Shown here: in pieces, positions 55,397 to 63,798 of the stretch
Numbering within the stretch: the first letter of the stretch is position 1
How the letters are laid out: every line of letters starts with the position of its first letter
DNA from: Bacteroides fragilis NCTC 9343
Lineage (GTDB): Bacteria; Bacteroidota; Bacteroidia; Bacteroidales; Bacteroidaceae
Direction of reading: 5' to 3'
Length of the DNA: 64,000 bases
Assembly: GCF_000025985.1 (NCBI RefSeq)
Contig: NC_003228.3
Span: 3,906,001-3,970,000, forward strand
Notes under the pieces: model-generated
The model's database searches: none
What the model was told of the DNA's origin: nothing
Seen by the model: the letters and a program-made list of their open reading frames with translations, nothing else
Position numbers and translations under genes: made by a program

Positions 55397-55437
55397 TTGG
55401 AATACAACGTTTCTAACCTAATATCAATCCATATAAC

Positions 55438-55872
55438 ATGACTCCAGATTTCGATTACAGTGAAGTGCCTTTCGGATTCAACTATTGCCTCAACAAATCA
55501 TGTAAGCAAGCCTCCACGTGCCTGCGCTACCGGTTGTACACTCATATTCCGGAAGCTTGCCAGACCATAAGAATAATCAACCCCGTTTACGCCGCCACCA
55601 TCGACAACGTGTGCCCTTTCTTCATGCCCGACAAGAAAGTGCGGTATGCCTTAGGCATCACCCATTTGCTGGATCATGTGCCTTACAGTGACGCAGTCAG
55701 CATCAAAAGACAAATGCTGGCACACTTCAAGCAGGCCACTTATTATCGTTGCCGCCGCAAAGAACGGATGCTCGATCCTTCCGAACAGGAATACATCCGT
55801 AAATTATTTGTCAGTAAAGGAATCAAAGAACTACCGGTATATGATGAATACATAGAAAAGTACGACTGGTAG
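55438..55872 (+). CDS. DUF6078-family protein
   Basis: The 144-residue protein has the spaced Cys pattern of DUF6078 (VPFGFNYCLNKSCKQASTCLRYRL, Cys17, Cys22, Cys28; later NVCPFFMP) and a basic C-terminal half (TYYRCRRKERM, then LFVSKGIKELPVYDEY). The Cys arrangement suggests metal binding. It is common in Bacteroides, with no known function. A long degenerate repeat array begins 14 bp after its stop. Confidence 0.8.
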   Translation: MTPDFDYSEVPFGFNYCLNKSCKQASTCLRYRLYTHIPEACQTIRIINPVYAATIDNVCPFFMPDKKVRYALGITHLLDHVPYSDAVSIKRQMLAHFKQATYYRCRRKERMLDPSEQEYIRKLFVSKGIKELPVYDEYIEKYDW

Positions 55873-55885
55873 CACAAGCATTTAT

Positions 55886-56283
55886 AAAGAAACCGGCAAC
55901 TTCGGTAAAGGGAAAGGATTGCTTCATAAAAGAGAAACGAATGCTTTGTCAAAGGAGAGAAAACGCCTTGTTGAAAGGGAATGGCAGACCTCTCCCAAAG
56001 GAAAAATCGCACGACCCAAAGAAGGCAGTCAGCCTGCCGAAGAGAAAAAATCTACTATCTGAAAGGGAGCAATCACTTCAACAAAAGGGGAATAGTGCCC
56101 TCTTCAAAGAAAAATAATCGATCTGTCATAGAAAAGCAGTTGCCTCACCACAGAAAAAGAGCTGCTTCACCACCCAAGAACAGTTGCTTCACCACAGAAA
56201 AACAGACATTTAACCGATGACAAACAGATATTGCTTCCATGGCAAATCATCATTTAAATGAAGAGAAACCTTCCACTAAAGTG
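55886..56283. repeat. Array of about 18 degenerate 22-bp repeats
   Basis: The gap 55873-56652 is filled by units of 21-24 bp (most exactly 22) starting AAAGGGAA or AGAAAA; several share GCnTCACCAC at the end. Unit starts include 55907, 55951, 55974, 55997, 56018, 56040, 56062, 56084, 56106, 56130, 56152, 56174, 56196 and 56218. No unit is identical to another. A GGCGACAA/TTGTCGCC hairpin (56302-56321) follows the array. No ORF here looks real. Confidence 0.8.
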
Positions 56284-56652
56284 TCACAATCTTTACTTCT
56301 AGGCGACAACTTTTTGTCGCCCGAGAGAAAAAAGTTTTTCACCTACACGACACAAAGTGAAACAATAGAGAAAGGAATAAATACATCTCCATCTACCGGA
56401 TTCTTCCACTGAATTCTTCCAATAAACTTATCGGATTCTATATTCAAAATAAGATTGCGAATGTACCGTTTTTTACAGAAGCTCCGATTCAATATCCAAG
56501 GGTAGCCGGATGTAATTGTGCGATAGTGAACTGCCTTTGTGCGTGTCCGCACAATAGCAAAAGAATGTTCAGGAATATATTGTATTATATAATAGCCATT
56601 TAGCGATATGGCATGATTCTTGCAAGCATAAAGAAAAAACAGTAATAGAACC

Positions 56653-58965
56653 ATGATCAAGCATTACTTGAAAGTAGCATTACGCAATTTGATGAACTTT
56701 AAAGTTCATAGTCTTATTTCGGCTATTTGTTTAGCGATAGGTATCACCTGCTTCAGTATGATGAATTATTTTATTGATGCCATAACGGGTAAAGTAGAAC
56801 TGTCCGATAATAATAAATACAGCATCCGGTTGTCCGGAGCATCTTCCCAGACAGCCGCCGATATCTATTTGTTTAAGGAGGATTTTGATTATCTGAAAGA
56901 GTTGCCGATAGCAGGCATAGATACCCTTGTGGCTTTTTCCTCTTATAGCAATGGAAAAGAGATTACGGCCATCGACCAAAAACAACGGGAACTGCCGTTT
57001 TTGGTGTCGTTCCAAAATGTATCATCCAATTATTTCACCTATAATTCGCTCCAATTGAAGTATGGCAATCAAGAGATAACAGCTCCCGACGAGGTGATCG
57101 TCTCCCGATCGTTTGCCCGGAAAGCATTTGGAGAAGAGAATCCGATAGGCCAGGTCATCCGTCAGGAAACAGAGGCTGCCAACCCGTCTGATCTTATGGT
57201 GTATAAAATTGTCAATGTTGCTTTGACAGAAGAAAAAGATTCTCATGGGAAAACGATCGATTGTTATTTTCCCTTGTCTGCAAAATCCCGTACTCCACTC
57301 TGCATCAGATCACGTCTCACCGGACAAACCACGACCGAAAGCCTGAATAAACAGTTAAAAGGCCTGACCTGGAAGCATGGAGACCAGGATATCTATTTAT
57401 ATGCCTCCCTGGAGTCGGAACAGAATAGCAGTGTTCAAAGAACGATAAGCATTCTGCTCGCCCGGTTTATAGCTTCGCTGATCTTATTGTCTGGTTTGAT
57501 CAATTTTCTGAAATTCATTATCCAGATGTTCTATAACCGGCAACGAGAACTGGTGCTTCGCAAATGTATCGGTTCGGACATCAAAGGATTGTTTGCCTTG
57601 CTTTTCGCCGAAATCTTCTGGATGCTATCTGTCGCTTTCCTTCTGTCCTTGGCCGTGACGGAAATCACGCTCTCTCTGGTATATACGTACATCCGTCCGG
57701 AAGACATGATCTCATTCTCCCTGGTAGACTTGTATGGTTCACAGTTAGGTTTGTACCTCGCTTTGTTGTTGATCTGCATGCTCGCCATTCTTTATCCTAT
57801 CTATCGGTTACGCCGGTTGAGTGTCCTCCATTCGGTCGTGCAGAGACAGAAGCGGCACGTGTTCCGCAATTTCATGATTGCTCTACAATTGGCGATCTCC
57901 ATCCTTTTCACAGGCGGTGTATTCGGCATAACGCTTTTGTTCAATGAGATGTTTGAAGGAATGTACCGTCCTTTGAGCACGGAAGAAGAGAACCGGGTGA
58001 TTTCAATATCGGTCAATACCATATGCATGCAGAAAAACATGGATGCCATTCTTTCGGATATCCAGTCTTTGTCCGAGATAACCGATCGGACATCCGCCTT
58101 CAATACCTTCGATGCCGATGTTTATACTTATATGACCTATATGAAAGACGGAAAGCCGAGAGGAAATGTGATGATGATCCAAGCAGAGCCTCATTATTTT
58201 GAGTTCTTCAAGATCCCGTTCTCCGGAAAATTAGTAGATAAGGATGCTCAAGGCTTTGTTTATATAAGCGAACAGTTTAAAGAACAATTGCAAAGGGATA
58301 GTATAGCAGGTAGTGTCACGTTGGATGGCAAAGAATACCGGATTGCCGGGACTTACCGTGCACTGAACAGGGAAGATACTCAGAGCAGTTCAGTCGGTTC
58401 TGTCTTTCTAGTTAACCCGCAAGCCTACACCTATTACTTCAAAACTCTCCATTCCGATATTACTCCGGTCGCCCTGGAAAAGATAACGGAGATCTGCCGG
58501 CGTTATGTACCCGAGACATTGCCTCTTAACATTCGTAATACGGGTGATTCCAAACAGTCCGTCATGGGAACTGTAGCACTCTTGCAGACAGCATCCCTGT
58601 TGTTGGCGATAGTCAGTATCCTCCTGTTGATATTAAGTATTTATTCCGGAATCTCCATGGATGTGATAAATCGGCAAAAAGAAGTAGCCATCCGAAAAAT
58701 AAACGGAGCCACCCCGAGAGTGATTGCCCTGTTATTCGGCAAAATCTATTTGATTATTTATCTTTCTGTCTTCGTCATTATCTATCCGCTGGTACGATTG
58801 GTGTTGATAAGCATCGCACAAAAAAGCAATCTGCAAAGCATATATAGTTGGAGCTGGGGAGTCCTGTTGTTCTTCACAATGGCTCTTTTGATCTTTTTGG
58901 TTACGGCATACAAGATTTATAAAGTAATGCACCTGAATCCGGCAAGCGTCTTGAAAAAGGAATAA
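56653..58965 (+). CDS. FtsX/MacB-type ABC transporter permease, no adjacent ATPase
   Basis: A 770-residue permease with duplicated structure: N-terminal helix (about 20-40) with the family start MIKHYLKVALRNLM, a periplasmic domain (about 45-270), three helices (about 275-390), a second first-helix (about 410-430), a second periplasmic domain (about 445-640) and three final helices (about 650-765). The RQKEVAIRKINGATPR and RQRELVLRKCIGSD motifs are the coupling loops of FtsX permeases. Such proteins pair with a cytosolic ATPase (LolD/MacB-like), but none is encoded nearby. The function is likely to be lipoprotein or peptide export, or signalling. Confidence 0.88.
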   Translation: MIKHYLKVALRNLMNFKVHSLISAICLAIGITCFSMMNYFIDAITGKVELSDNNKYSIRLSGASSQTAADIYLFKEDFDYLKELPIAGIDTLVAFSSYSNGKEITAIDQKQRELPFLVSFQNVSSNYFTYNSLQLKYGNQEITAPDEVIVSRSFARKAFGEENPIGQVIRQETEAANPSDLMVYKIVNVALTEEKDSHGKTIDCYFPLSAKSRTPLCIRSRLTGQTTTESLNKQLKGLTWKHGDQDIYLYASLESEQNSSVQRTISILLARFIASLILLSGLINFLKFIIQMFYNRQRELVLRKCIGSDIKGLFALLFAEIFWMLSVAFLLSLAVTEITLSLVYTYIRPEDMISFSLVDLYGSQLGLYLALLLICMLAILYPIYRLRRLSVLHSVVQRQKRHVFRNFMIALQLAISILFTGGVFGITLLFNEMFEGMYRPLSTEEENRVISISVNTICMQKNMDAILSDIQSLSEITDRTSAFNTFDADVYTYMTYMKDGKPRGNVMMIQAEPHYFEFFKIPFSGKLVDKDAQGFVYISEQFKEQLQRDSIAGSVTLDGKEYRIAGTYRALNREDTQSSSVGSVFLVNPQAYTYYFKTLHSDITPVALEKITEICRRYVPETLPLNIRNTGDSKQSVMGTVALLQTASLLLAIVSILLLILSIYSGISMDVINRQKEVAIRKINGATPRVIALLFGKIYLIIYLSVFVIIYPLVRLVLISIAQKSNLQSIYSWSWGVLLFFTMALLIFLVTAYKIYKVMHLNPASVLKKE

Positions 58966-59008
58966 AAACGATCTCTATTGCGCCTGCCCGTTATAAGGTC
59001 AAAATGAG

Positions 59009-59142
59009 GAGATGTGTCAAGACTCGTATTCACCACAGGTTACACGGATGTATACAGATAAGCAGTATTGGTTATCAGCAGATAAAAAAATCGTTTAGTG
59101 TAAATCTGTGCAATCCTGTGTGGTGAGTTATGAAACCCTCTC
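59009..59142. repeat. MITE-like intergenic repeat, copy B (diverged)
   Basis: It begins GAGATGTGTCAAGACTC (59009 on), contains TGGTTATCAGCAGATAAA and ends near TGTGGTGAGTTATGAAACCC (59119-59138). This order matches copies A (7216) and C (63642), but it is the most diverged. It lies 43 bp after the permease gene. Confidence 0.6.
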
Positions 59143-59149
59143 CTTTCCT

Positions 59150-59460
59150 GTGCGATGCACAATAACCATGTCAGGGTGTTGATGCGCCCCAAGGCTGTGG
59201 TATTTGCATTTCCTGCTGTTCCGGGCATCCATGTGTAACAGTCCTCAATGAACGGCTTTTCAAGTTCACCAATAGCTACATCTTCAATGTTCTTTCGGGT
59301 TTTCATGAAAAGGCAAAAGACTTTTGTAGTCGGCAACCGGTTCACAACAGATGTCTTCCGCTTTTCCTTTACCTATCTTTTCCTCATGCTATTCAAGCTG
59401 TTCTTTGAAAACAACTACTTGTTTTTTAGCATGCTTACGTTATCTTTGCACATCTTTTAG
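59150..59460 (-). pseudogene. Possible decayed gene fragment
   Basis: The minus strand shows protein-like pieces in different frames (HEEKIGKGKAEDICCEPVADY and, further on, NIEDVAIGELEKPFIEDCYTW) separated by stop codons and a frame change. This suggests a remnant of a coding region. I do not recognise the parent protein. Low confidence; the stretch 58966-59559 otherwise holds only repeat B and the SMR-gene promoter-like TATCTTTA (59531-59538). Confidence 0.3.
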
Positions 59461-59559
59461 AAATAGAAAGTTTAAAAGGAAAATGCCGGATTCCTTTATC
59501 CGATCTATTTGTCTCCTTTACTTTTATCCCTATCTTTACGGCCCTAAACAATAAATGAT

Positions 59560-59889
59560 ATGAACTGGATTATCCTAACGATTGCCGGATGCTTTGAAGT
59601 ACTGTTCACTTTCTGCATGGGAAAAGTGAAAGAAACAACCGGAACAGAAATGTACTTATGGTTTACCGGATTCCTGATTGCAACCCTGATCAGCATGCTG
59701 TTACTGGTGAAAGCAACACACAATCTTCCCATCGGCACAGCCTATGCCGTATGGACGGGGATAGGTGCCGTGGGTACGGTACTTGTAGGTATTCTGGTAT
59801 TCAAAGAACCTGCCGGCTTCTGGAGGCTCTTCTTTATAGTGATGTTAATCGGTTCGATTATCGGATTGAAGATGGTGTCGCACGGATAG
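59560..59889 (+). CDS. Small multidrug resistance (SMR) transporter
   Basis: A 109-residue protein with four helices and the membrane-embedded Glu13 (AGCFEV), the site for protons and cations in EmrE/SugE/Gdx-type exporters. The last helices contain IGTAYAVWTGIGAVGTVLVGILVFKEP, the standard family motif. It would export quaternary ammonium compounds or guanidinium; the sequence does not decide between them. Confidence 0.93.
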   Translation: MNWIILTIAGCFEVLFTFCMGKVKETTGTEMYLWFTGFLIATLISMLLLVKATHNLPIGTAYAVWTGIGAVGTVLVGILVFKEPAGFWRLFFIVMLIGSIIGLKMVSHG

Positions 59890-60008
59890 AGAGGAGTAAT
59901 CTGTAACATACGGTTCCGTTGACGGAAACTTTGGAAATGTGGTTACTGCTTTGGAAGTACACCGCCTACTCTTCAAAGTCATTCTCTTGTGCAACCTCGT
60001 TTTCTGCT

Positions 60009-60695
60009 TTATCCTCTCAGCACTGCCGGCAATTCCGCCAACGAATGAATCATCAAATACTCTCGCTCCGTCCCGGAGATCACCTCGTGTTTCCACATAG
60101 CTTCGGCCGGCACATGAATGGCATGCCCACCCAATGACAATACCGGAAGCACGTCCGATTTCAGCGAGTTACCCACCATTAAAAAAGATTGTGGAGCAAC
60201 GTCCAGTGAAGAGATCAGCCGCTGATAATCCTGCGGTGCCTTGTCGGTCATGATCTCCGTATGATCAAAATAATGGGAGATTCCCGAACGTTGCAGTTTA
60301 CGTTCCTGATCCAGCAGGTCGCCCTTGGTCGCTACAACCAGTTTATAGTCATCCTTCAGTGTCTCAAGCGCTTCCGTCACCCCGCCGAGCAGACGGATAG
60401 GCATCTCCAACAGTTCTTTTCCCATCTCCACGATGCGTCCGATCACTTCGGCAGGCACCCGGTTCCGGCTAATCTTCACGGCAGCCTCCACCATGGAGAG
60501 CGTGAACGGCTTAGCCCCGTATTTATAGATATCCATATTCTCCATCTCTATGGCGAATAGGCGGGACGAGATTTCTTCCGCCGTTCCATACCCGGCAAGT
60601 AAATGGCAAAATTCACTCTCAACCTTGTCGTAAAACACCTGATTATCCCATAATGTATCGTCCGCATCGAATGCGATCACTTTAATTTGCTGCAT
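60009..60695 (-). CDS. HAD-superfamily hydrolase
   Basis: The start at 60695 (MQQIKVIAFDADDTLWDN) is preferred over a Met eight codons upstream because it follows an AGAGAGA sequence and places the first motif correctly. The 228-residue protein has motif I FDADDT (Asp10 and Asp12), a helical cap, motif II around VATKGD, Lys around ITDKAPQD..RLI and motif IV with VGNSLKSDV. It is a phosphatase-like enzyme of unknown substrate. Cytosolic. Confidence 0.88.
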   Translation of the reverse strand: MQQIKVIAFDADDTLWDNQVFYDKVESEFCHLLAGYGTAEEISSRLFAIEMENMDIYKYGAKPFTLSMVEAAVKISRNRVPAEVIGRIVEMGKELLEMPIRLLGGVTEALETLKDDYKLVVATKGDLLDQERKLQRSGISHYFDHTEIMTDKAPQDYQRLISSLDVAPQSFLMVGNSLKSDVLPVLSLGGHAIHVPAEAMWKHEVISGTEREYLMIHSLAELPAVLRG

Positions 60696-60883
60696 GTCTC
60701 TCTCTTTTGATTCCTGCAAAAATACGCTTATAAAATGAAAGCAGCCTGCATCCGGTAAATAAAATTAAGTTCTTTTCCAGATTCAAGAACCAACACATAC
60801 GGCTTTTGTTATTACCGCATAATCAGAGATGTTCAATTTTCAAACAGTAAAATCAATGTATGATAACCTAAAACAACAGAAGT

Positions 60884-61756
60884 ATGAAAAAGTTAATGTT
60901 TGCTGTAATAGCTTGCGCGATGGGCCTTTCGGGCTGCTCTTCGGAGGATGACTGTGCTACCAATCCCGAACCTGCGGGAGATGTGACGGAAATCAAATTA
61001 AGTGCCGGTATCCAAGGAGTGGCAACCCGCACCCCGGTATCGACCAATGACAATATAACGGCTCCGTTTGTGGCCTCCGCCACCACCGGAGACTATACGA
61101 CGAATGCATGGAGTTCCACCGTGACGTTTGTGGCATCGCCCACACCGACAGCCGCACTCTCTTTCAGCCCGGCACGGTATTATCCGGTGGATAATTCTCC
61201 CATCTATATCAGAGGTTACTACCCGGCAGGGACACTTTCCGGCAAAACAGTTACGCTGGCTGGCGATGGGACAGAAGACGTGATGCTCACCGCTCAAGCC
61301 TCAGGGACGAAAGCGACTGCAGGAGCACTGTCGTTTGTCTTCAACCATCTGCTGACGCAATTGCAATTCAAACTTGTGGCCGGTGCAGGATATCCGGCAT
61401 CGGGTGTCAACGTGACCAGTCTTGTCATCAAGCAACAAAAGACACCTGCCACACTGGACCTGAATACATCCAGCCTGACGTATACCACCAAAGACCTTAC
61501 CCTTTCGGGTACATTCCCCATCCTAACGGCCGGAAGTACAATCAACAACTATCCGATGGTGAAAAGCGGCGAAGCCCTCACGGTGGCAGTCACCACAAGT
61601 GACGGAGTGACTTATCCCGAATCTACCATCTCGGTCACTACCGAAGTCGGAAAATCACATTTAATCACCCTTACCTTTACGCCGAAGGAAATCACGTCCT
61701 CTATCAGTGTGACAGCCTGGCAGACAGGAGGAACCGGATCGTCCACATTACAATAA
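60884..61756 (+). CDS. Fimbrillin-family lipoprotein
   Basis: A 290-residue prelipoprotein (MKKLMFAVIACAMGLSGC) with an Arg-type processing site (VATRTPVS, about 46-53). Fimbrillin marks are LSFSPARYYPVDNSPIYIRGYYPAG and the FNHLLTQLQFKLVAG stretch. The C-terminus is short, without DUF1566. It stands before a second fimbrillin-like gene with 82 bp between, probably in one operon. No anchor or major fimbrillin gene is nearby, so these could serve as minor or orphan subunits. Confidence 0.8.
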   Translation: MKKLMFAVIACAMGLSGCSSEDDCATNPEPAGDVTEIKLSAGIQGVATRTPVSTNDNITAPFVASATTGDYTTNAWSSTVTFVASPTPTAALSFSPARYYPVDNSPIYIRGYYPAGTLSGKTVTLAGDGTEDVMLTAQASGTKATAGALSFVFNHLLTQLQFKLVAGAGYPASGVNVTSLVIKQQKTPATLDLNTSSLTYTTKDLTLSGTFPILTAGSTINNYPMVKSGEALTVAVTTSDGVTYPESTISVTTEVGKSHLITLTFTPKEITSSISVTAWQTGGTGSSTLQ

Positions 61757-61838
61757 ACGTTCTCATAACACGCAGGTTGTGCAGGAGATGGCGACAGCTA
61801 TATCCGCGCAATCTGTCACATCAAGAAAGAAAGGGGCG

Positions 61839-62663
61839 ATGAAACGGACTATCCTCATCTTATTGGGCTGGATGCTGCTCTCGCAAGGATGCAGCTATGG
61901 TGTGGGCGACGACTGCCTCCCACCCGAAGAACCTGTACCCATACGGATGGCGATTGCAGAAGGAAAACTCTCCACGCGGGCACCTGTCACAACGATCGAT
62001 GCAAGCAATCTGTCGAATGTCGGCATTTACGCAGTCAGCGAAGGGAGCATAGCCGGGCAATATCCCTGGACATCCACTCCTTTCGCCCTGAATCTGGTAC
62101 CGAGCGGCATCAGCGGCAGCCAGCTCTCTTTCAACCCCAAACTCTATTATCCATTGGGAGGGAAACGGGTCATTTTCTACAGTTATTATCCGCGCACGAC
62201 AGCCACAAGCGGCAGCAATTACATCACGGCTCCGGGCAACGGTGTCGCCCCTGCCTATCATTTCACGCTGACGGGAACAGAAGACATCATGTATGCCGCA
62301 GGCACTCCCACAGGAAGTACCAGCACCATGCCCGTCAGCCTGACATTCAACCATGTGTTGACCCAACTCCAACTGAACACTTCTCTATTGGGCGCACTGT
62401 CCAGCATCAAGCTGCTGGGTGTGTACAATAAAGGTATGCTCGACATCGGCAACGGAAATGTCACCTACGACAGTTCCACGACGGATATCACATTGACCGT
62501 TCCCCTTCTAGGTTCGGTTACCAATACCGTAATGGTTCCTGCCGGAGTAGCAAGTTATAAGGTAGAAGTCGTTCTGCTGCTTTCGCTGTTGAAAAGGACA
62601 TATCTGGTGAAACCCACTTCGGGTAATTTCCAACCGGGGGTAATTTATACGATCAGTCTCTGA
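61839..62663 (+). CDS. Second fimbrillin-family lipoprotein
   Basis: I choose the ATG at 61839 (MKRTILILLGWMLLSQGC) instead of one 60 bp upstream: it opens the SPII signal (lipobox SQGC) and is preceded by AAGGGG. The 274-residue product has a processing-type site (KLSTRAPVT) and, like the previous protein, LSFNPKLYYPLGGKRVIFYSYYPR and FNHVLTQLQLN. It ends YTISL. A two-gene set of close paralogs. Confidence 0.8.
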   Translation: MKRTILILLGWMLLSQGCSYGVGDDCLPPEEPVPIRMAIAEGKLSTRAPVTTIDASNLSNVGIYAVSEGSIAGQYPWTSTPFALNLVPSGISGSQLSFNPKLYYPLGGKRVIFYSYYPRTTATSGSNYITAPGNGVAPAYHFTLTGTEDIMYAAGTPTGSTSTMPVSLTFNHVLTQLQLNTSLLGALSSIKLLGVYNKGMLDIGNGNVTYDSSTTDITLTVPLLGSVTNTVMVPAGVASYKVEVVLLLSLLKRTYLVKPTSGNFQPGVIYTISL

Positions 62664-63452
62664 TCAGGAAAAGAGTAACGACAGGAAGTTTGCATTCTCC
62701 TCCTGCTCTCCGTCTTCCGGATTATGGCTGTAGCCGTTCTCCATCAACAAGTCACGGTATATCAGGCAGAGCTGCATGGGTGAGTGGTAAGGCTCGTATG
62801 TGCTGACCGGAAGTTGCGACACCGCATGCAGGGCATCTGCTATTTTCATTGCCATCCGCCTGTTCTCCTGTATCCGGTGGAAACACTCTTCCCGCTCCTC
62901 TACACTTTCGGCATGTACCATCTGCGACGCAAGTTCTTCTATTCGGTTGAGAGGTCCCCGCAGCTCCCTGCTGACGTGGGCAAAAAAGGCTGAGCGCAAC
63001 CGGTCCGCCTGTTCGGTGCGCTCCTTCTCTATACACAGACGGTTGGCTTCCATCACCTGTGCGGTTATATTCTTGACGTATCCTTTCAGATAATAGAATC
63101 CATTGCCCAGCGGTTGGCAGGTCACAACATGATTTTCAAGATAAAAGTCCTCTCCGTTGCCATGAATCTTATAACGGATTCCTTCCTGGGGAGGACGCCC
63201 GGCATGAATGTCGGCCATAAATTGAGTGACGGTCTGCAGATCTTCACCGTTCATCAATTTCAGATAATCCGCTGGATCGACATACTGCAATTCGTCGTGC
63301 CGATGGATGGTATCGGCGAATCCAATGTAACGTAATCTTCCCGTTTCGGTACTGTATGTCCACATACCAACTCCTGCTATTTTCAGCATTTCCAGCAATA
63401 CCTTTTCCCTGAAAAGGGCATCAAGGCTCTCTTTACGATGTTTTTTAGCCAT
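62664..63452 (-). CDS. PAS-domain histidine-kinase-like protein without His and ATPase domain
   Basis: A 262-residue cytosolic protein with a PAS-like part (about 20-130) and a HisKA-like helix pair (about 150-205). The phosphorylation motif reads HVSRELRGPLN: Arg162 stands where active kinases have the phospho-accepting His, although His159 precedes it. No HATPase domain follows; the protein ends about 55 residues later (FLSLLFS). It is either a remnant or a non-catalytic signalling partner. Its stop codon directly abuts the stop of the convergent fimbrillin gene (TGA-TCA). Confidence 0.78.
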   Translation of the reverse strand: MAKKHRKESLDALFREKVLLEMLKIAGVGMWTYSTETGRLRYIGFADTIHRHDELQYVDPADYLKLMNGEDLQTVTQFMADIHAGRPPQEGIRYKIHGNGEDFYLENHVVTCQPLGNGFYYLKGYVKNITAQVMEANRLCIEKERTEQADRLRSAFFAHVSRELRGPLNRIEELASQMVHAESVEEREECFHRIQENRRMAMKIADALHAVSQLPVSTYEPYHSPMQLCLIYRDLLMENGYSHNPEDGEQEENANFLSLLFS

Positions 63453-63641
63453 TCTGTAATGATTATGAATACTTAGATGGTCCTGAGTTGTTTTACAGTT
63501 AAATCTATTTTATAAGTCCATTGTCTATCCAATTGCATAGTACACATCCGAAAGATGTTTGTTGAAGTACAACAATCGGGAAAAGAAAAGGTTCGGTAGC
63601 GGTCCTCTACTTTCCGGATGAGGAGCAGGCTGCTAAAAAGA

Positions 63642-63768
63642 GGATGTGTCAAGACTCCTGCTCACCACTGATTGCAGCGATTGACACAGATAAACATCAT
63701 TAGTTATCAATAGATTAAGTTCGCTCTACAGAACTCAGTGTTGCTCTGTGGTGAATTTTGACACATCC
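63642..63768. repeat. MITE-like palindromic intergenic repeat, copy C
   Basis: GGATGTGTCAAGACTC at one end and GAATTTTGACACATCC at the other are inverted copies; TTAGTTATCAATAGATTAAG in the middle is identical to copy A. The gap 63453-63798 holds only this element. Confidence 0.8.
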
Positions 63769-63798
63769 CCCTATCTTCTATCCTACGCTGTGACAGCG

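Noticed and set aside
55886..56283. CRISPR-like array
   Set aside because: Units have constant length but no invariant repeat and no separate spacers; every unit is degenerate along its whole length, and no cas gene is nearby.
59040..59345. Complete minus-strand gene of 101 codons
   Set aside because: Its 3' third is made of repeat B and the preceding coding-like sequence is interrupted in another frame, so I treat it as a decayed remnant.
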